Assembly (NCBI RefSeq): GCF_022378335.1
Contig: NZ_JAIQCI010000016.1
Location: forward strand, 40,216-104,215
Direction of reading: 5' to 3'
DNA from: Croceicoccus hydrothermalis
GTDB taxonomy: Bacteria > Pseudomonadota > Alphaproteobacteria > Sphingomonadales > Sphingomonadaceae
DNA: 64,000 nt
The position numbers and the translations under genes were made by a program. A model generated the notes under the pieces. The model was not told the DNA's origin, searched no databases, and worked only from the letters and a program-made list of their open reading frames with translations. Shown in pieces: positions 1 through 11,821 of the stretch; position 1 is the stretch's first letter; the number at the start of each line of letters is the position of its first letter.

Positions 1-573
1 AGCTTTACCCGGTATCAGCGTGAGGATGCCTGGACGTGGGAGCATATGGCGCTCACCCGCGCGCGGGTCCTGCACGCGCCTGAGGGTGTGGCGGAGACGC
101 TGAACGGCGCCATTCGCGATATTCTGTGCCGGGATCGCGACGCGCATGAATTGCGCACGGCGGTGTTGACCATGCGGGCCGAGATTTCCGCGCACAAACC
201 GCCGACGGGCCCGCTCGATGTAAAGCTGTCGCGCGGTGGGCTCGTCGATCTCGAATTCCTCGTTCATTTCCTGCAGTTGCGGGAGGGCGCGTTCTTCACC
301 CCGGATCTCGGCGGGGCGGTGCGCATGCTGGCGCAGGCGGGGCTGGTCGACGGGGCGCTGCTGTCCGCGCATGATTGCCTGACGCGCATGCTGGTGGTGA
401 TGCGGCTGGTCGCGCCCGATGCCGCGGTGCCGCCGCCCGCCGCCCGCGCGATCATGGCCGAGGGATGCCGGTGCGCGGATTGGGATACGCTCTTGACCAC
501 GTTCGACACCGCACGCCAAACCGTGGCAAGGGCATGGTCCGCGATATTCGATGAGACGCTGGAGCTGACATGA
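1..573 (+). CDS. glnE: GlnE, C-terminal fragment (glutamine synthetase adenylyltransferase/adenylyl-removing enzyme)
   Basis: The window opens inside this gene; the frame is open from base 1 and only about the last 190 residues are present. The family modifies glutamine synthetase by adding and removing AMP in response to nitrogen status through PII. Visible are WTWEHMALTRAR and KLSRGGLVDLEFLVHF, both typical of the second adenylyltransferase domain and its following helical region. The ATG at 46 is internal, not the start. The stop overlaps the next start as ATGA (570-573), so glnE and the peroxiredoxin gene are very probably translationally coupled. Identification is firm; the catalytic N-terminal part lies outside the window. 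Confidence 0.95.
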   Translation, partial: SFTRYQREDAWTWEHMALTRARVLHAPEGVAETLNGAIRDILCRDRDAHELRTAVLTMRAEISAHKPPTGPLDVKLSRGGLVDLEFLVHFLQLREGAFFTPDLGGAVRMLAQAGLVDGALLSAHDCLTRMLVVMRLVAPDAAVPPPAARAIMAEGCRCADWDTLLTTFDTARQTVARAWSAIFDETLELT

Positions 574-1064
574 CCGATGTGACGCACGGACGCCCGGACG
601 TGGGCGATATCTTCCCGCAAATGACCCTGAGCACGCCCGACGGCGGCGAGTTTTCGACCGCGTCGCTGGCCGGCAAACCGGCGGCGGTGTTCTTCTACCC
701 AAAGGACAACACCCCCGGCTGCACGACCGAGGCGAAGGATTTCACCGCGCTCGCGTCCCAATTTGCCGACGCCGGCGTCGCCATCCTCGGCATCAGCAAG
801 GATCCGCCCGAAAGCCACGCCAAATTCATCGCGAAGCAGGCGTTGGGCATTCCGCTCTATAGCGACACGCCGCCGGACGCGGGCGATGGTCTGGCCGAGA
901 CGCTCGGCATCTGGGTCGAGAAGAACATGTATGGCCGCAAACATATGGGCATGGAACGCACGACATTTTTGATCGGTGCGGACGGGCGCATCGCGCGCGT
1001 GTGGCGCAAGGTGCGTGTGAAGGGTCATGCCGATGCCGTGCTGGAGGCGGCGCGCGCGCTTTGA
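570..1064 (+). CDS. bcp: Peroxiredoxin, Bcp/PrxQ type
   Basis: This is a 164-residue thioredoxin-fold peroxidase that reduces H2O2 and organic hydroperoxides in the cytoplasm. The peroxidatic cysteine is in PKDNTPGCTTEAKDF near residue 50. In the E. coli enzyme a resolving cysteine follows five residues later; here that position is lysine, so the protein looks like a one-Cys form needing an external thiol partner. Length is normal for the family. The start overlaps the glnE stop (ATGA) and the stop overlaps the TTG start proposed for the DUF455 gene (TTGA), suggesting a three-gene operon. Confidence 0.93.
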   Translation: MTDVTHGRPDVGDIFPQMTLSTPDGGEFSTASLAGKPAAVFFYPKDNTPGCTTEAKDFTALASQFADAGVAILGISKDPPESHAKFIAKQALGIPLYSDTPPDAGDGLAETLGIWVEKNMYGRKHMGMERTTFLIGADGRIARVWRKVRVKGHADAVLEAARAL

Positions 1065-1861
1065 CCGGAACGCGGCGCTCGGTAGGGGAAGCGGTGCGCG
1101 CCGTCCTGTTGACAGGAGGCGCGCAGGCAAAGGTCATGGCGACCCGCGCCTTGGTGCGCGAATGGCGGGCCGGGCGGCTCGATTTCCGGTTCGACTGCGC
1201 CATGCCGGACGAACCGGCGCGCCCCGACCGGCCCGAATTGCGCCCCGCGCGCGACATGCCGAAACGGGGGAAGGGCGGGTCCGAGCGTGGCCGCATCGCA
1301 TTATGGCACAGCCTCGCGCATATCGAATTTACCGCCATCGACCTCGCGCTCGACATGGTCGGGCGATTCGGCGGCGGCATGGGCCGCGATTTCACCGACG
1401 ATTTCCTGTGCGTCGCGGCGGATGAGGCGATGCATTACGCCCTGCTCGATCGGAAGCTGAAGACGATGGGGAGCCATTACGGCGCGCTGCCCGCCCATGC
1501 CGGATTGTGGGAAGCGGCGCTCGATACGCGGCACGACGTGGCGGCGCGGCTGGCGATCGTGCCCATGGTGCTGGAGGCGCGCGGCCTCGACATCACGCCG
1601 ATGACGCTGGAACGGGTACGCACACAGGGGGACGCGAATGGCGCACGCATCCTGTCGCGGATACTTGACGACGAAATCCGCCATGTGCGGTTTGGCACCA
1701 AGCATTTCGTCGATGAGGTGAAAAAGCGCGGAAAAACGCCCGAATCCTACTGGCAGACATTGGTTCGGGAGCATTTTCGGGGGCGGTTGAAGCCACCGTT
1801 CAACGACTCGGCGCGGGAGTCAGCCGGTCTGTCGCGCAGCTTCCTCGACGGTATTGCCTAG
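1061..1861 (+). CDS. DUF455 ferritin-like protein
   Basis: The protein belongs to the DUF455 family, a ferritin-like helical bundle of unknown substrate. Carboxylate/histidine motifs expected of a di-metal site are visible: HIEFTAIDLALD, DEAMHYALLDRK, EARGLDITP and DEIRHVRFGTKHF. The open frame extends back to 1001 inside bcp; I chose TTG at 1061 because it overlaps the bcp stop as TTGA and the homologous region (VGEAVRAVL...) begins soon after. GTG 1094 and ATG 1136 are alternatives. It is probably co-transcribed with glnE and bcp. Function is not known; a metal-dependent oxidase or hydroxylase is only a guess. Confidence 0.8.
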   Translation: MTGTRRSVGEAVRAVLLTGGAQAKVMATRALVREWRAGRLDFRFDCAMPDEPARPDRPELRPARDMPKRGKGGSERGRIALWHSLAHIEFTAIDLALDMVGRFGGGMGRDFTDDFLCVAADEAMHYALLDRKLKTMGSHYGALPAHAGLWEAALDTRHDVAARLAIVPMVLEARGLDITPMTLERVRTQGDANGARILSRILDDEIRHVRFGTKHFVDEVKKRGKTPESYWQTLVREHFRGRLKPPFNDSARESAGLSRSFLDGIA

Positions 1862-2038
1862 TTAACTGCTTTCCCTTTACCCAATACTCACGAGAGCGGC
1901 GGGGGGTTCCGACAATCTCGAAATTTTTGAACCTGCGGATGCGCTTCCCATCGCTCGAAGCCATCGCCTGCAGGCGTAATCAGATGTCTTTCCGGCCTTT
2001 AGGGGGGTCGAGGCGTCTCGGAAAAAAAGGGTATCGTA

Positions 2039-2743
2039 ATGACGACACTTGGACAGATTTCGAATTTCTGGACGAAGCGCGGCGCGGTGTTGAGCGCGGT
2101 CGCGGTTGCATCGATGGCGATGGCCCCTGCCCCGGCCCTGGCGAATGCCAGTGCGACGGCAGCGGCCAGCGCCGACATGGCCGCCTCCGTCCACACGCCT
2201 GCGACGCAGGGTATCGGCGAAGGCATCGAAAGCGACGGCACGTTCCGCACGCTTTTCGCCAGCTGGAAGACGCTCGACAATTCGAACAAGCCCGTCGTCC
2301 CGACCAAGCCGGTGATGTCCATTCCCAGCCGCCTGCCGGTTGAGAACTCCCGTTTTTCGAGCAGCTTTGGCATGCGCGTCCATCCGGTGACGGGTCGCCG
2401 CACCGGCCACCATGGCATCGATATGGCCGCGCCCACCGGCACGCCGATCTATGCAACCGCCGATGGGCAGATCGCCGATGCACGCTGGAACGGCGGGTAT
2501 GGCAATTACATCCGGATCGAGCATGGCGGCGAGATGGAAACGCGCTATGGCCACATGTCCCGCATGGCGGTGTCCGCCGGGCAGGCCGTGAAGAAGGGCG
2601 ATCTCATCGGCTATGTCGGCAGCACGGGTCGTTCGACCGGGCCGCACCTGCATTACGAAGTGCGCATCGCCGGCGAACCGGTCGATCCCGAGCCCTATCT
2701 GCACGCCGATACGTTCGAGCAGGCCTTCGCCAGCGCGCGCTGA
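2039..2743 (+). CDS. M23 family metallopeptidase (LytM-type murein endopeptidase)
   Basis: This is a 234-residue secreted zinc peptidase. An N-terminal signal-like hydrophobic stretch ending in APALANA (about residues 15-36) is followed by a low-complexity Ala region and a C-terminal M23 domain (about 105-225). Zinc and catalytic motifs are intact: RRTGHHGIDMAAPTG (HxxxD), RYGHMSRM and GPHLHYEVR (HxH). Such enzymes cut peptidoglycan cross-links or activate amidases in the periplasm. There is no long coiled coil as in EnvC/NlpD, so it is a short stand-alone form. A ribosome site (AAGGG) lies about 8 nt before the ATG. A strong hairpin terminator follows. Confidence 0.9.
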   Translation: MTTLGQISNFWTKRGAVLSAVAVASMAMAPAPALANASATAAASADMAASVHTPATQGIGEGIESDGTFRTLFASWKTLDNSNKPVVPTKPVMSIPSRLPVENSRFSSSFGMRVHPVTGRRTGHHGIDMAAPTGTPIYATADGQIADARWNGGYGNYIRIEHGGEMETRYGHMSRMAVSAGQAVKKGDLIGYVGSTGRSTGPHLHYEVRIAGEPVDPEPYLHADTFEQAFASAR

Positions 2744-2780
2744 TCATCAGACATAAGGGATCGTCATTGGCGGTCCTTCG

Positions 2781-2815
2781 AAAAAGCCCGGCGCCATACG
2801 GCACCGGGCTTTTTC
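2781..2815. terminator. Bidirectional intrinsic terminator
   Basis: GCCCGGCGCC pairs with GGCACCGGGC (one mismatch) around a short loop, flanked by an A run on the left and a T run on the right. It can end both the M23 gene (plus) and the histidine kinase gene arriving from the minus strand. Confidence 0.8.
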
Positions 2816-2922
2816 GCATCGGGCGTCGACGCGGCAAAGGCCGGTGACGACCCGGCCTTCGCTGTATGTGGTGGCCCCCGCTGCACGACCCGTGGCGGCG
2901 GGGCAAGCGACGTTGAGATGTG

Positions 2923-6651
<3,729 letters not shown>

Positions 6652-6796
6652 TTTCGCAAAAGACTCCGAAACCGATTCCAGAACAACCGCATCGGCGCGA
6701 TCCTTCCACGAATAGGGTCAAGGTTTGCTCTTGCGCGGTATGGGGGGAGTTACCAATCCCTTGCTAAGCAACGGTTAACTCCCGCCTTTCGGTGGC

Positions 6797-6823
6797 GCCG
6801 AGGGGGTCTGGTCGCCCCTCGGC
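6797..6823 (-). terminator. Hairpin downstream of galU (terminator-like)
   Basis: A perfect 9-bp stem (GCCGAGGGG / CCCCTCGGC, 9-nt loop) lies just after the galU stop. No U tract follows, so it may be a pause or RNA-stabilising structure rather than a classical terminator. Confidence 0.4.
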
Positions 6824-6839
6824 CTGCCGCCTTCGGTCC

Positions 6840-7718
6840 TCAGCCCAGAAGCCGCGTGGCGATGGCGCGCACATCCTCGCCCATGTCCTCGCGTTCCAGC
6901 GCGATGGCCAGCGTCGCCTCGACAAATCCGGTCTTCGAACCGCAGTCGAAGCGCCGCCCGTCGAAGGTCACCGCGTGGAAGGGTTGGTTGCCGATCATCT
7001 TCGCCATCGCATCGGTAAGCTGAATCTCGCCGCCAGCACCCTTTTCCTGATCCTGAAGGGTGTGCATCACCTGAGGCTGGAGGATATAGCGGCCCGACAC
7101 GATCTTGTTCGAGGGCGCGTCCGCGACCTTCGGCTTTTCGACGAGGCCGGTCACCTCGGTCAGGGCGCCATCGACCTTGCCCGGCGCGATCACGCCATAG
7201 CTCGACACCGATTCGCGCGGCACCTCGAGCACGGAGATGAGATTGCCGCCGACCTTTTCATAGGCATCGACCATCTGTTTCAGGCAGCCCGGCTCCCCCC
7301 ACATCAATTCGTCGGGAAGCATCACGGCAAAAGGTTCGTCGCCCACGATGTCGCGTGCGCACCATACCGCATGACCGAGGCCCAGCGGCTCCTGCTGCCG
7401 GACATAGGCGCAATTGCCGGGCGAAAGCCGCGTTCCGTCGAGGATGGACACATCCTTGCCGCGCTCCTTCATCGTCGTTTCCAGTTCGAAACCGATGTCA
7501 AAATGATCCTCGATCGCGCCCTTGCCGCGTCCGGTGACGAAGATCATCTGCTCGATCCCGGCGGCGCGCGCCTCGTCCACCGCATACTGGATCAGCGGAC
7601 GATCCACGATGGGCAACATTTCCTTGGGCACCGCCTTTGTCGCGGGCAGGAATCTTGTTCCCATGCCGGCGACGGGGAATACGGCCTTGCGGATCGGCTT
7701 GCGCGAATTGTCGGTCAT
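6840..7718 (-). CDS. galU: UTP--glucose-1-phosphate uridylyltransferase
   Basis: GalU makes UDP-glucose from UTP and glucose-1-phosphate for exopolysaccharide, LPS and glycan synthesis in the cytoplasm. The N-terminal nucleotide-binding motif [20 protein letters not shown] and the catalytic region [14 protein letters not shown] are typical, as is VEKP further on. The open frame runs to 7784, but the ATG at 7718 ([11 protein letters not shown]) has AGGA about 9 nt upstream and gives the usual 292 residues. It is divergent from murA with about 157 nt between the starts. Confidence 0.94.
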   Translation of the reverse strand: MTDNSRKPIRKAVFPVAGMGTRFLPATKAVPKEMLPIVDRPLIQYAVDEARAAGIEQMIFVTGRGKGAIEDHFDIGFELETTMKERGKDVSILDGTRLSPGNCAYVRQQEPLGLGHAVWCARDIVGDEPFAVMLPDELMWGEPGCLKQMVDAYEKVGGNLISVLEVPRESVSSYGVIAPGKVDGALTEVTGLVEKPKVADAPSNKIVSGRYILQPQVMHTLQDQEKGAGGEIQLTDAMAKMIGNQPFHAVTFDGRRFDCGSKTGFVEATLAIALEREDMGEDVRAIATRLLG

Positions 7719-7875
7719 GGAAGCGATTCCTGTTGCAACTGCGAAATGGAACCCAAGCCATAGCCAAACCGCACGCGGGTGCACAAGAGCGTCGATGGAT
7801 CAGGGCGGTCCGGACATCGCGCGGTTTGGGCGTCATCGCCTTGTAACCGCCGCAATTCCGGCTAAACAGCCGCGC

Positions 7876-9159
7876 ATGGACAAGATCATCATCAAGGGCG
7901 GAAAACGCCTGACCGGCACATTGCCGATCTCTGGCGCGAAGAACGCGGCACTGACCCTGTTGCCGTGCGCATTGCTGACCGAAGAACCGTTGACCCTGCG
8001 CAATCTGCCGCGACTGGCCGACATTGACGGATTTCAGCATCTGTTGAACCAGTTCGGCGTGTCGACGACCATCGCCGGATCGCGGCCGGAGGATTTCGGC
8101 CGGGTCATGACGCTGCAAGCCCCGCGCCTCACCAACACCACCGCCCCTTACGAGCTCGTGCGCAAGATGCGCGCCTCGATCCTCGTGCTCGGGCCGCTGC
8201 TCGGCCGGGCGGGGGAGGCGAAGGTGTCGCTTCCGGGCGGCTGCGCCATCGGAAACCGGCCGATCGACCTGCATTTGAAAGCGTTGGAGGCGATGGGCGC
8301 CGAGATCGAGCTGGCCGCCGGCTATGTCCGGGCCGCGGCGCCCGATGGCGGTCTGCCGGGCGGCGATTTCGCCTTTCCGGTGGTGTCGGTGGGCGCGACG
8401 GAAAATGCGCTGATGGCTGCCGTGCTGGCCAATGGCACGACGCGGCTCGACAATGCCGCGCGCGAGCCGGAGATCGTCGATCTGTGCAATTTGCTCGTCG
8501 CGATGGGCGCACGTATCGAGAATATCGGCGAATCCGATCTTACCATCCATGGCGTGCCGCGCCTGCACGGGGCGACCTATCGCGTGATGGCCGACCGGAT
8601 CGAGGCGGGCAGCTATGCCTGTGCCGCGGCGATCACCGGCGGTGATGTCGTGCTGAAGGGGGCGAACCCCGCCGAGATGCGCGCGACCACCCATGCCTTG
8701 CGCAATGCGGGCGTCAATGTGGACGAAATGGACGGCGGGATGCGCGTCTATTGCGACGGTCCGCTACGCGCGGTGAACCTGTCGACCGCGCCCTATCCCG
8801 GTTTCGCCACCGATATGCAGGCGCAATTGATGGCGCTGTTATGCCGGGCCGACGGGACGAGCGTTCTGAACGAGATGATCTTCGAAAATCGCTACATGCA
8901 TGTCCCCGAACTCAACCGCATGGGTGCCCATATCGAGACCAATGGCCGCACCGCCGTGGTGCACGGTGTCGAACGGCTGACGGGGGCGGAGGTGATGGCG
9001 ACCGATCTGCGCGCTTCGATGAGCCTCGTGATCGCCGGGCTCGCGGCGGAGGGGGAGACGGTGGTTCACCGGCTTTACCATCTCGACCGCGGGTATGAGC
9101 GGCTGGAGGAAAAGCTCGCGCTCGTGGGGGCGGATATCGAACGCGTCGGCTCGGATTAG
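7876..9159 (+). CDS. murA: UDP-N-acetylglucosamine 1-carboxyvinyltransferase
   Basis: MurA catalyses the first committed step of peptidoglycan synthesis, transferring enolpyruvate from PEP to UDP-GlcNAc; it is the fosfomycin target. The 427-residue protein shows [11 protein letters not shown] near the N-terminus and the active-site loop [16 protein letters not shown], with Cys123 corresponding to E. coli Cys115, so it should be fosfomycin-sensitive at this residue. The long upstream extension of the open frame is not needed: ATG 7876 gives the standard start [12 protein letters not shown]. Confidence 0.96.
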   Translation: MDKIIIKGGKRLTGTLPISGAKNAALTLLPCALLTEEPLTLRNLPRLADIDGFQHLLNQFGVSTTIAGSRPEDFGRVMTLQAPRLTNTTAPYELVRKMRASILVLGPLLGRAGEAKVSLPGGCAIGNRPIDLHLKALEAMGAEIELAAGYVRAAAPDGGLPGGDFAFPVVSVGATENALMAAVLANGTTRLDNAAREPEIVDLCNLLVAMGARIENIGESDLTIHGVPRLHGATYRVMADRIEAGSYACAAAITGGDVVLKGANPAEMRATTHALRNAGVNVDEMDGGMRVYCDGPLRAVNLSTAPYPGFATDMQAQLMALLCRADGTSVLNEMIFENRYMHVPELNRMGAHIETNGRTAVVHGVERLTGAEVMATDLRASMSLVIAGLAAEGETVVHRLYHLDRGYERLEEKLALVGADIERVGSD

Positions 9160-9189
9160 GCCCGCCTCGACTGGTATTGGTCGTTTTGC

Positions 9190-9214
9190 GAAACCAGGCA
9201 CGCCCTGATGCGTT
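9190..9214 (+). promoter_or_regulatory. Possible EcfG-type general-stress promoter
   Basis: GAAAC at 9190-9194 and CGTT at 9211-9214 are separated by 16 nt, one mismatch from the alphaproteobacterial consensus GGAAC-N16/17-CGTT. It would start transcription about 25 nt before the small stress-type gene. Inference from sequence pattern only. Confidence 0.35.
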
Positions 9215-9245
9215 TCACCGTCACTGGTCTTACAGGAGAATCGCA

Positions 9246-9488
9246 ATGGGACTTATCAGAATGGGCGTGCTCGGCGCGCTCGGCTATGCCGGATACAAGC
9301 ATTTCACGAAGAAGCACGACGAACCGGCCGCGTTCGCCGATGGTCAGCCGCATGCAACGCAGGGCGGCGGCACCGTCGTTCGTGACGCCGGTGCGGATTC
9401 GATGCGCGACAAGCCGTCGACCTGGACCAAGACGGACGAGGAAATGGACGAAAGCTTCCCGGCGAGCGATCCGCCCGCCAATTACTGA
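9246..9488 (+). CDS. Small conserved protein with C-terminal MDESFPASDP tail
   Basis: This 80-residue protein starts at ATG 9246, with AGGAGA about 8 nt upstream. It has a short hydrophobic N-terminus (MGLIRMGVLGALGYAGY), a basic patch, and a hydrophilic tail ending in EEMDESFPASDPPANY. That tail recurs in small uncharacterised alphaproteobacterial proteins, often stress-associated. A single N-terminal membrane anchor is possible. No biochemical function is assigned; the possible EcfG promoter just upstream would fit a stress role. Confidence 0.75.
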   Translation: MGLIRMGVLGALGYAGYKHFTKKHDEPAAFADGQPHATQGGGTVVRDAGADSMRDKPSTWTKTDEEMDESFPASDPPANY

Positions 9489-9512
9489 CGCACGCTTTTT
9501 GCATTGCGCATG

Positions 9513-9548
9513 AAAAGGCGCGCCGTCCGCAAGGGTGGCGCGCTTTTT
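9513..9548. terminator. Bidirectional intrinsic terminator
   Basis: AAAAGGCGCGCC and GGCGCGCTTTTT form a stem with one mismatch around GTCCGCAAGGGT. It lies between the convergent small stress-type gene and the RHH gene and can serve both. Confidence 0.7.
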
Positions 9549-9567
9549 CAATGGTGGCGGCATATGC

Positions 9568-9822
9568 TCATCTGGCGACCGCATCGTCCGGCGCCGCGCG
9601 CTCACATACGAGCCAGACCCGGATCGCGCTGGCGAGACCCGGCGGGGTGTCGGCCATGATCCGTTCGGCGTCGATCGCCGCGACGAGCGCGTTGACCGGC
9701 AAACCGCGCCGCAGCGCCGCATCGCGCAGCATGCTCCAGAACACCGGCTCCAAGCTGATCGAGGTCTTGTGACCGGCGATTTCGACCGATCGTTTGACGG
9801 GCGGATGATAATCGGGGGTCAC
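9568..9822 (-). CDS. Ribbon-helix-helix domain protein
   Basis: This is an 84-residue protein of the RHH_4 type common in alphaproteobacteria. A beta strand (KRSVEIAGHKTSISLE) is followed by two helices (PVFWSMLRDAALRRG, PVNALVAAIDAERI), the usual order of a MetJ/Arc-type DNA-binding dimer. The open frame extends to 9951, but that extension is compositionally odd and contains a direct repeat; GTG at 9822 matches the usual family N-terminus (TPDYHPPVKRSV). Targets are unknown. Confidence 0.8.
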   Translation of the reverse strand: MTPDYHPPVKRSVEIAGHKTSISLEPVFWSMLRDAALRRGLPVNALVAAIDAERIMADTPPGLASAIRVWLVCERAAPDDAVAR

Positions 9823-9874
9823 GGCAACGACCCTAGCGCAGCGGCCGTTAGTGGCAAGCCGAGAGGCATCGCAC

Positions 9875-9907
9875 CCACGCAAAAGGCGGTCTCCACGCAA
9901 AAGGCGG
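9875..9907. repeat. 15-bp direct repeat
   Basis: CCACGCAAAAGGCGG occurs at 9875-9889 and again at 9893-9907, in the non-coding gap between the DUF4136 and RHH genes. No function recognised. Confidence 0.7.
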
Positions 9908-9947
9908 GCGCATCGCTGCACCGGCCTTTCGCATGTTTTTACGTCGT

Positions 9948-10628
9948 TCAATCGATGCGGCGAACCTTGGTGTCGCGGTCCTCGGGCGCGATGGAGATGC
10001 GCAGGGTCTCGCCCGAATTGCCCGGGAAATCGACGAACATCGCCTCGACCAGATTGGGGACCAGATAGGGCAGGCGATCCGAACGGGACACTGCCTCCGC
10101 CTTGCCTTCGAAAAGCCTCTGCCCATCGACGCGGCGTTCGATCTTCAGGTCGATGCCGCTGGTATAGACGGTGTAGCTGGTGATGTTCGGCCCGGAATTG
10201 AAGAACGGATCCTGCCAGCCAAAGCCCCAGGGACCGCCACGATAATACGCCGCGCGCCGGCCGAAACCGCCATAGCCGTACCAGGGATCGAAGAACGGAT
10301 CGCGTCCGCCGAACGAGCGGATCCTCTCGCGCCCGTCATTGACGCCGTAATCGAACCGGACCAGCAGGTCGGCCGTTTCGGGCGTCGCCTCGGTATAGCC
10401 GAGATCGGCCATTTCGGCGCCGACATAGCGGGCATATTGCGCGAATTCGAGCCCGCCGACAAGATCGGGATCGTCGGCGACCACGGCAAAGGTCTTGCCC
10501 TGAGGGGCGGGAAGCTGCGTCGCGAAACGCGACACGTCGGCCTGGAACGGGGTGGTGCATGCCGCAACGCCAACCAGCAGCAACGATGCTGCGATCGAAC
10601 GTGCCGCGCGCTTGGCGAGGGATGTCAT
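9948..10628 (-). CDS. DUF4136 lipoprotein
   Basis: This is a 226-residue envelope lipoprotein. The signal peptide (SIAASLLLVGVAAC) ends in a lipobox, making the following Cys the likely lipidated residue (about 24). The DUF4136 domain follows with FAVVADDPDLVGG and a Tyr/Gly/Phe-rich central stretch (DPWYGYGGFGRRAAYY). The ATG at 10628 places the signal peptide correctly; the frame opens further upstream but without signal features. Role in the periplasm or outer membrane is unknown. Confidence 0.82.
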   Translation of the reverse strand: MTSLAKRAARSIAASLLLVGVAACTTPFQADVSRFATQLPAPQGKTFAVVADDPDLVGGLEFAQYARYVGAEMADLGYTEATPETADLLVRFDYGVNDGRERIRSFGGRDPFFDPWYGYGGFGRRAAYYRGGPWGFGWQDPFFNSGPNITSYTVYTSGIDLKIERRVDGQRLFEGKAEAVSRSDRLPYLVPNLVEAMFVDFPGNSGETLRISIAPEDRDTKVRRID

Positions 10629-10792
10629 GGCGTGTTTCTCCGAACGTGCTAGTGGCGATGCGGCGCGGAATCGAAACGCCGTTGTGTCGCATATGATGCA
10701 CGCTTTATAGAACAATGCCAATGAACCGCGATTTAACGAAAATACTAACAATTGTAATTTTTCGTGTTCGCGCAGTGACTTAAGGCTTTGCC

Positions 10793-11791
10793 CTATCGCA
10801 GCAGGCCGAGCGCGCGATAGGCCGCGTCCAACGTATCCGCCGATGCCGCCCGTGCCCGTTCCGCCCCGGCGCGCAGAATCGAATCCAGCGTCGCCGTATC
10901 TTCCTTCAGCGCGGTAAAACGCTCTGTAATCGGGCGCAGATGCTCGACCAGTAACTCGCCCAGCGCGGGCTTGAACTTGCCGAAACCTTCGCCGCCGAAA
11001 TCGCGCAGCACATCGGTCACCGGCACCTCTGCGATCGCGGCATAGATGGAGACGAGGTTCTTCGCCTCCGTCCGCCCGTCGAGCCCGCCGATGTCGGAGG
11101 GGAGCGGTTCGGGATCGCTTTTCGCCTTCTTCACCTTTTTCATCACCGTGTCGGGATCATCGGCAAGGTTGATGCGGCTCATGTCCGACGGGTCGGATTT
11201 GCTCATCTTCGCCGCGCCGTCGCGCAGGCTCATGATCCGGGCGGCTTCGGGCGGGATATAGGGGTCGGGGAGGGTGAAGACCTCGGTGCCGCCGCCGAAA
11301 TCATTGTTGAATTTCTGCGCAATGTCGCGGGCGAGTTCGAGGTGCTGTTTCTGATCGTCGCCGACCGGCACGTGGGTCGCCTGATACAGCAGGACGTCGG
11401 CGGCCTGCAGCACGGGGTAGGTGAACAGCGCGACGCTCGCCCCTTCGCGGTTCTTGCCCGACTTGTCCTTGAACTGCGTCATGCGGTTGAGCCAGCCGAT
11501 CCGCGCCGTCCCGTTGAGCAGCCATTGCATCTCGGCATGGGCCGGTACCTGCGTCTGGTTGAACAGCACGGCGCGGTCCGTATCGACCCCGCACGCGATG
11601 AGCGCGGCGGCCATCTCGCGCGTGTTGGCGGTCAGCTGCGCCGGGTCGTGCGCCATCGAAATGGCGTGCAGGTCGGCGAGGAAGAAGAAGCACTCGCCCT
11701 CGTCCTGCAATTTCACCCAATTGCGTATCGCCCCCAGATAATTGCCGAGGTGGAGATTGCCGGTGGGCTGAATGCCCGAAACGATGCGCAT
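10793..11791 (-). CDS. trpS: Tryptophanyl-tRNA synthetase
   Basis: TrpS is a class I aminoacyl-tRNA synthetase that charges tRNA-Trp in the cytoplasm. The HIGH-like motif is in IQPTGNLHLGNYLGA near the N-terminus and the KMSKS motif is AAKMSKSDPSD. At 332 residues it has normal bacterial length. It lies 30 nt downstream of murJ on the same strand and may share its transcript. Confidence 0.96.
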   Translation of the reverse strand: MRIVSGIQPTGNLHLGNYLGAIRNWVKLQDEGECFFFLADLHAISMAHDPAQLTANTREMAAALIACGVDTDRAVLFNQTQVPAHAEMQWLLNGTARIGWLNRMTQFKDKSGKNREGASVALFTYPVLQAADVLLYQATHVPVGDDQKQHLELARDIAQKFNNDFGGGTEVFTLPDPYIPPEAARIMSLRDGAAKMSKSDPSDMSRINLADDPDTVMKKVKKAKSDPEPLPSDIGGLDGRTEAKNLVSIYAAIAEVPVTDVLRDFGGEGFGKFKPALGELLVEHLRPITERFTALKEDTATLDSILRAGAERARAASADTLDAAYRALGLLR

Positions 11792-11821
11792 CGATGATCC
11801 TGTCGCTGAAATGCTTTGGTG

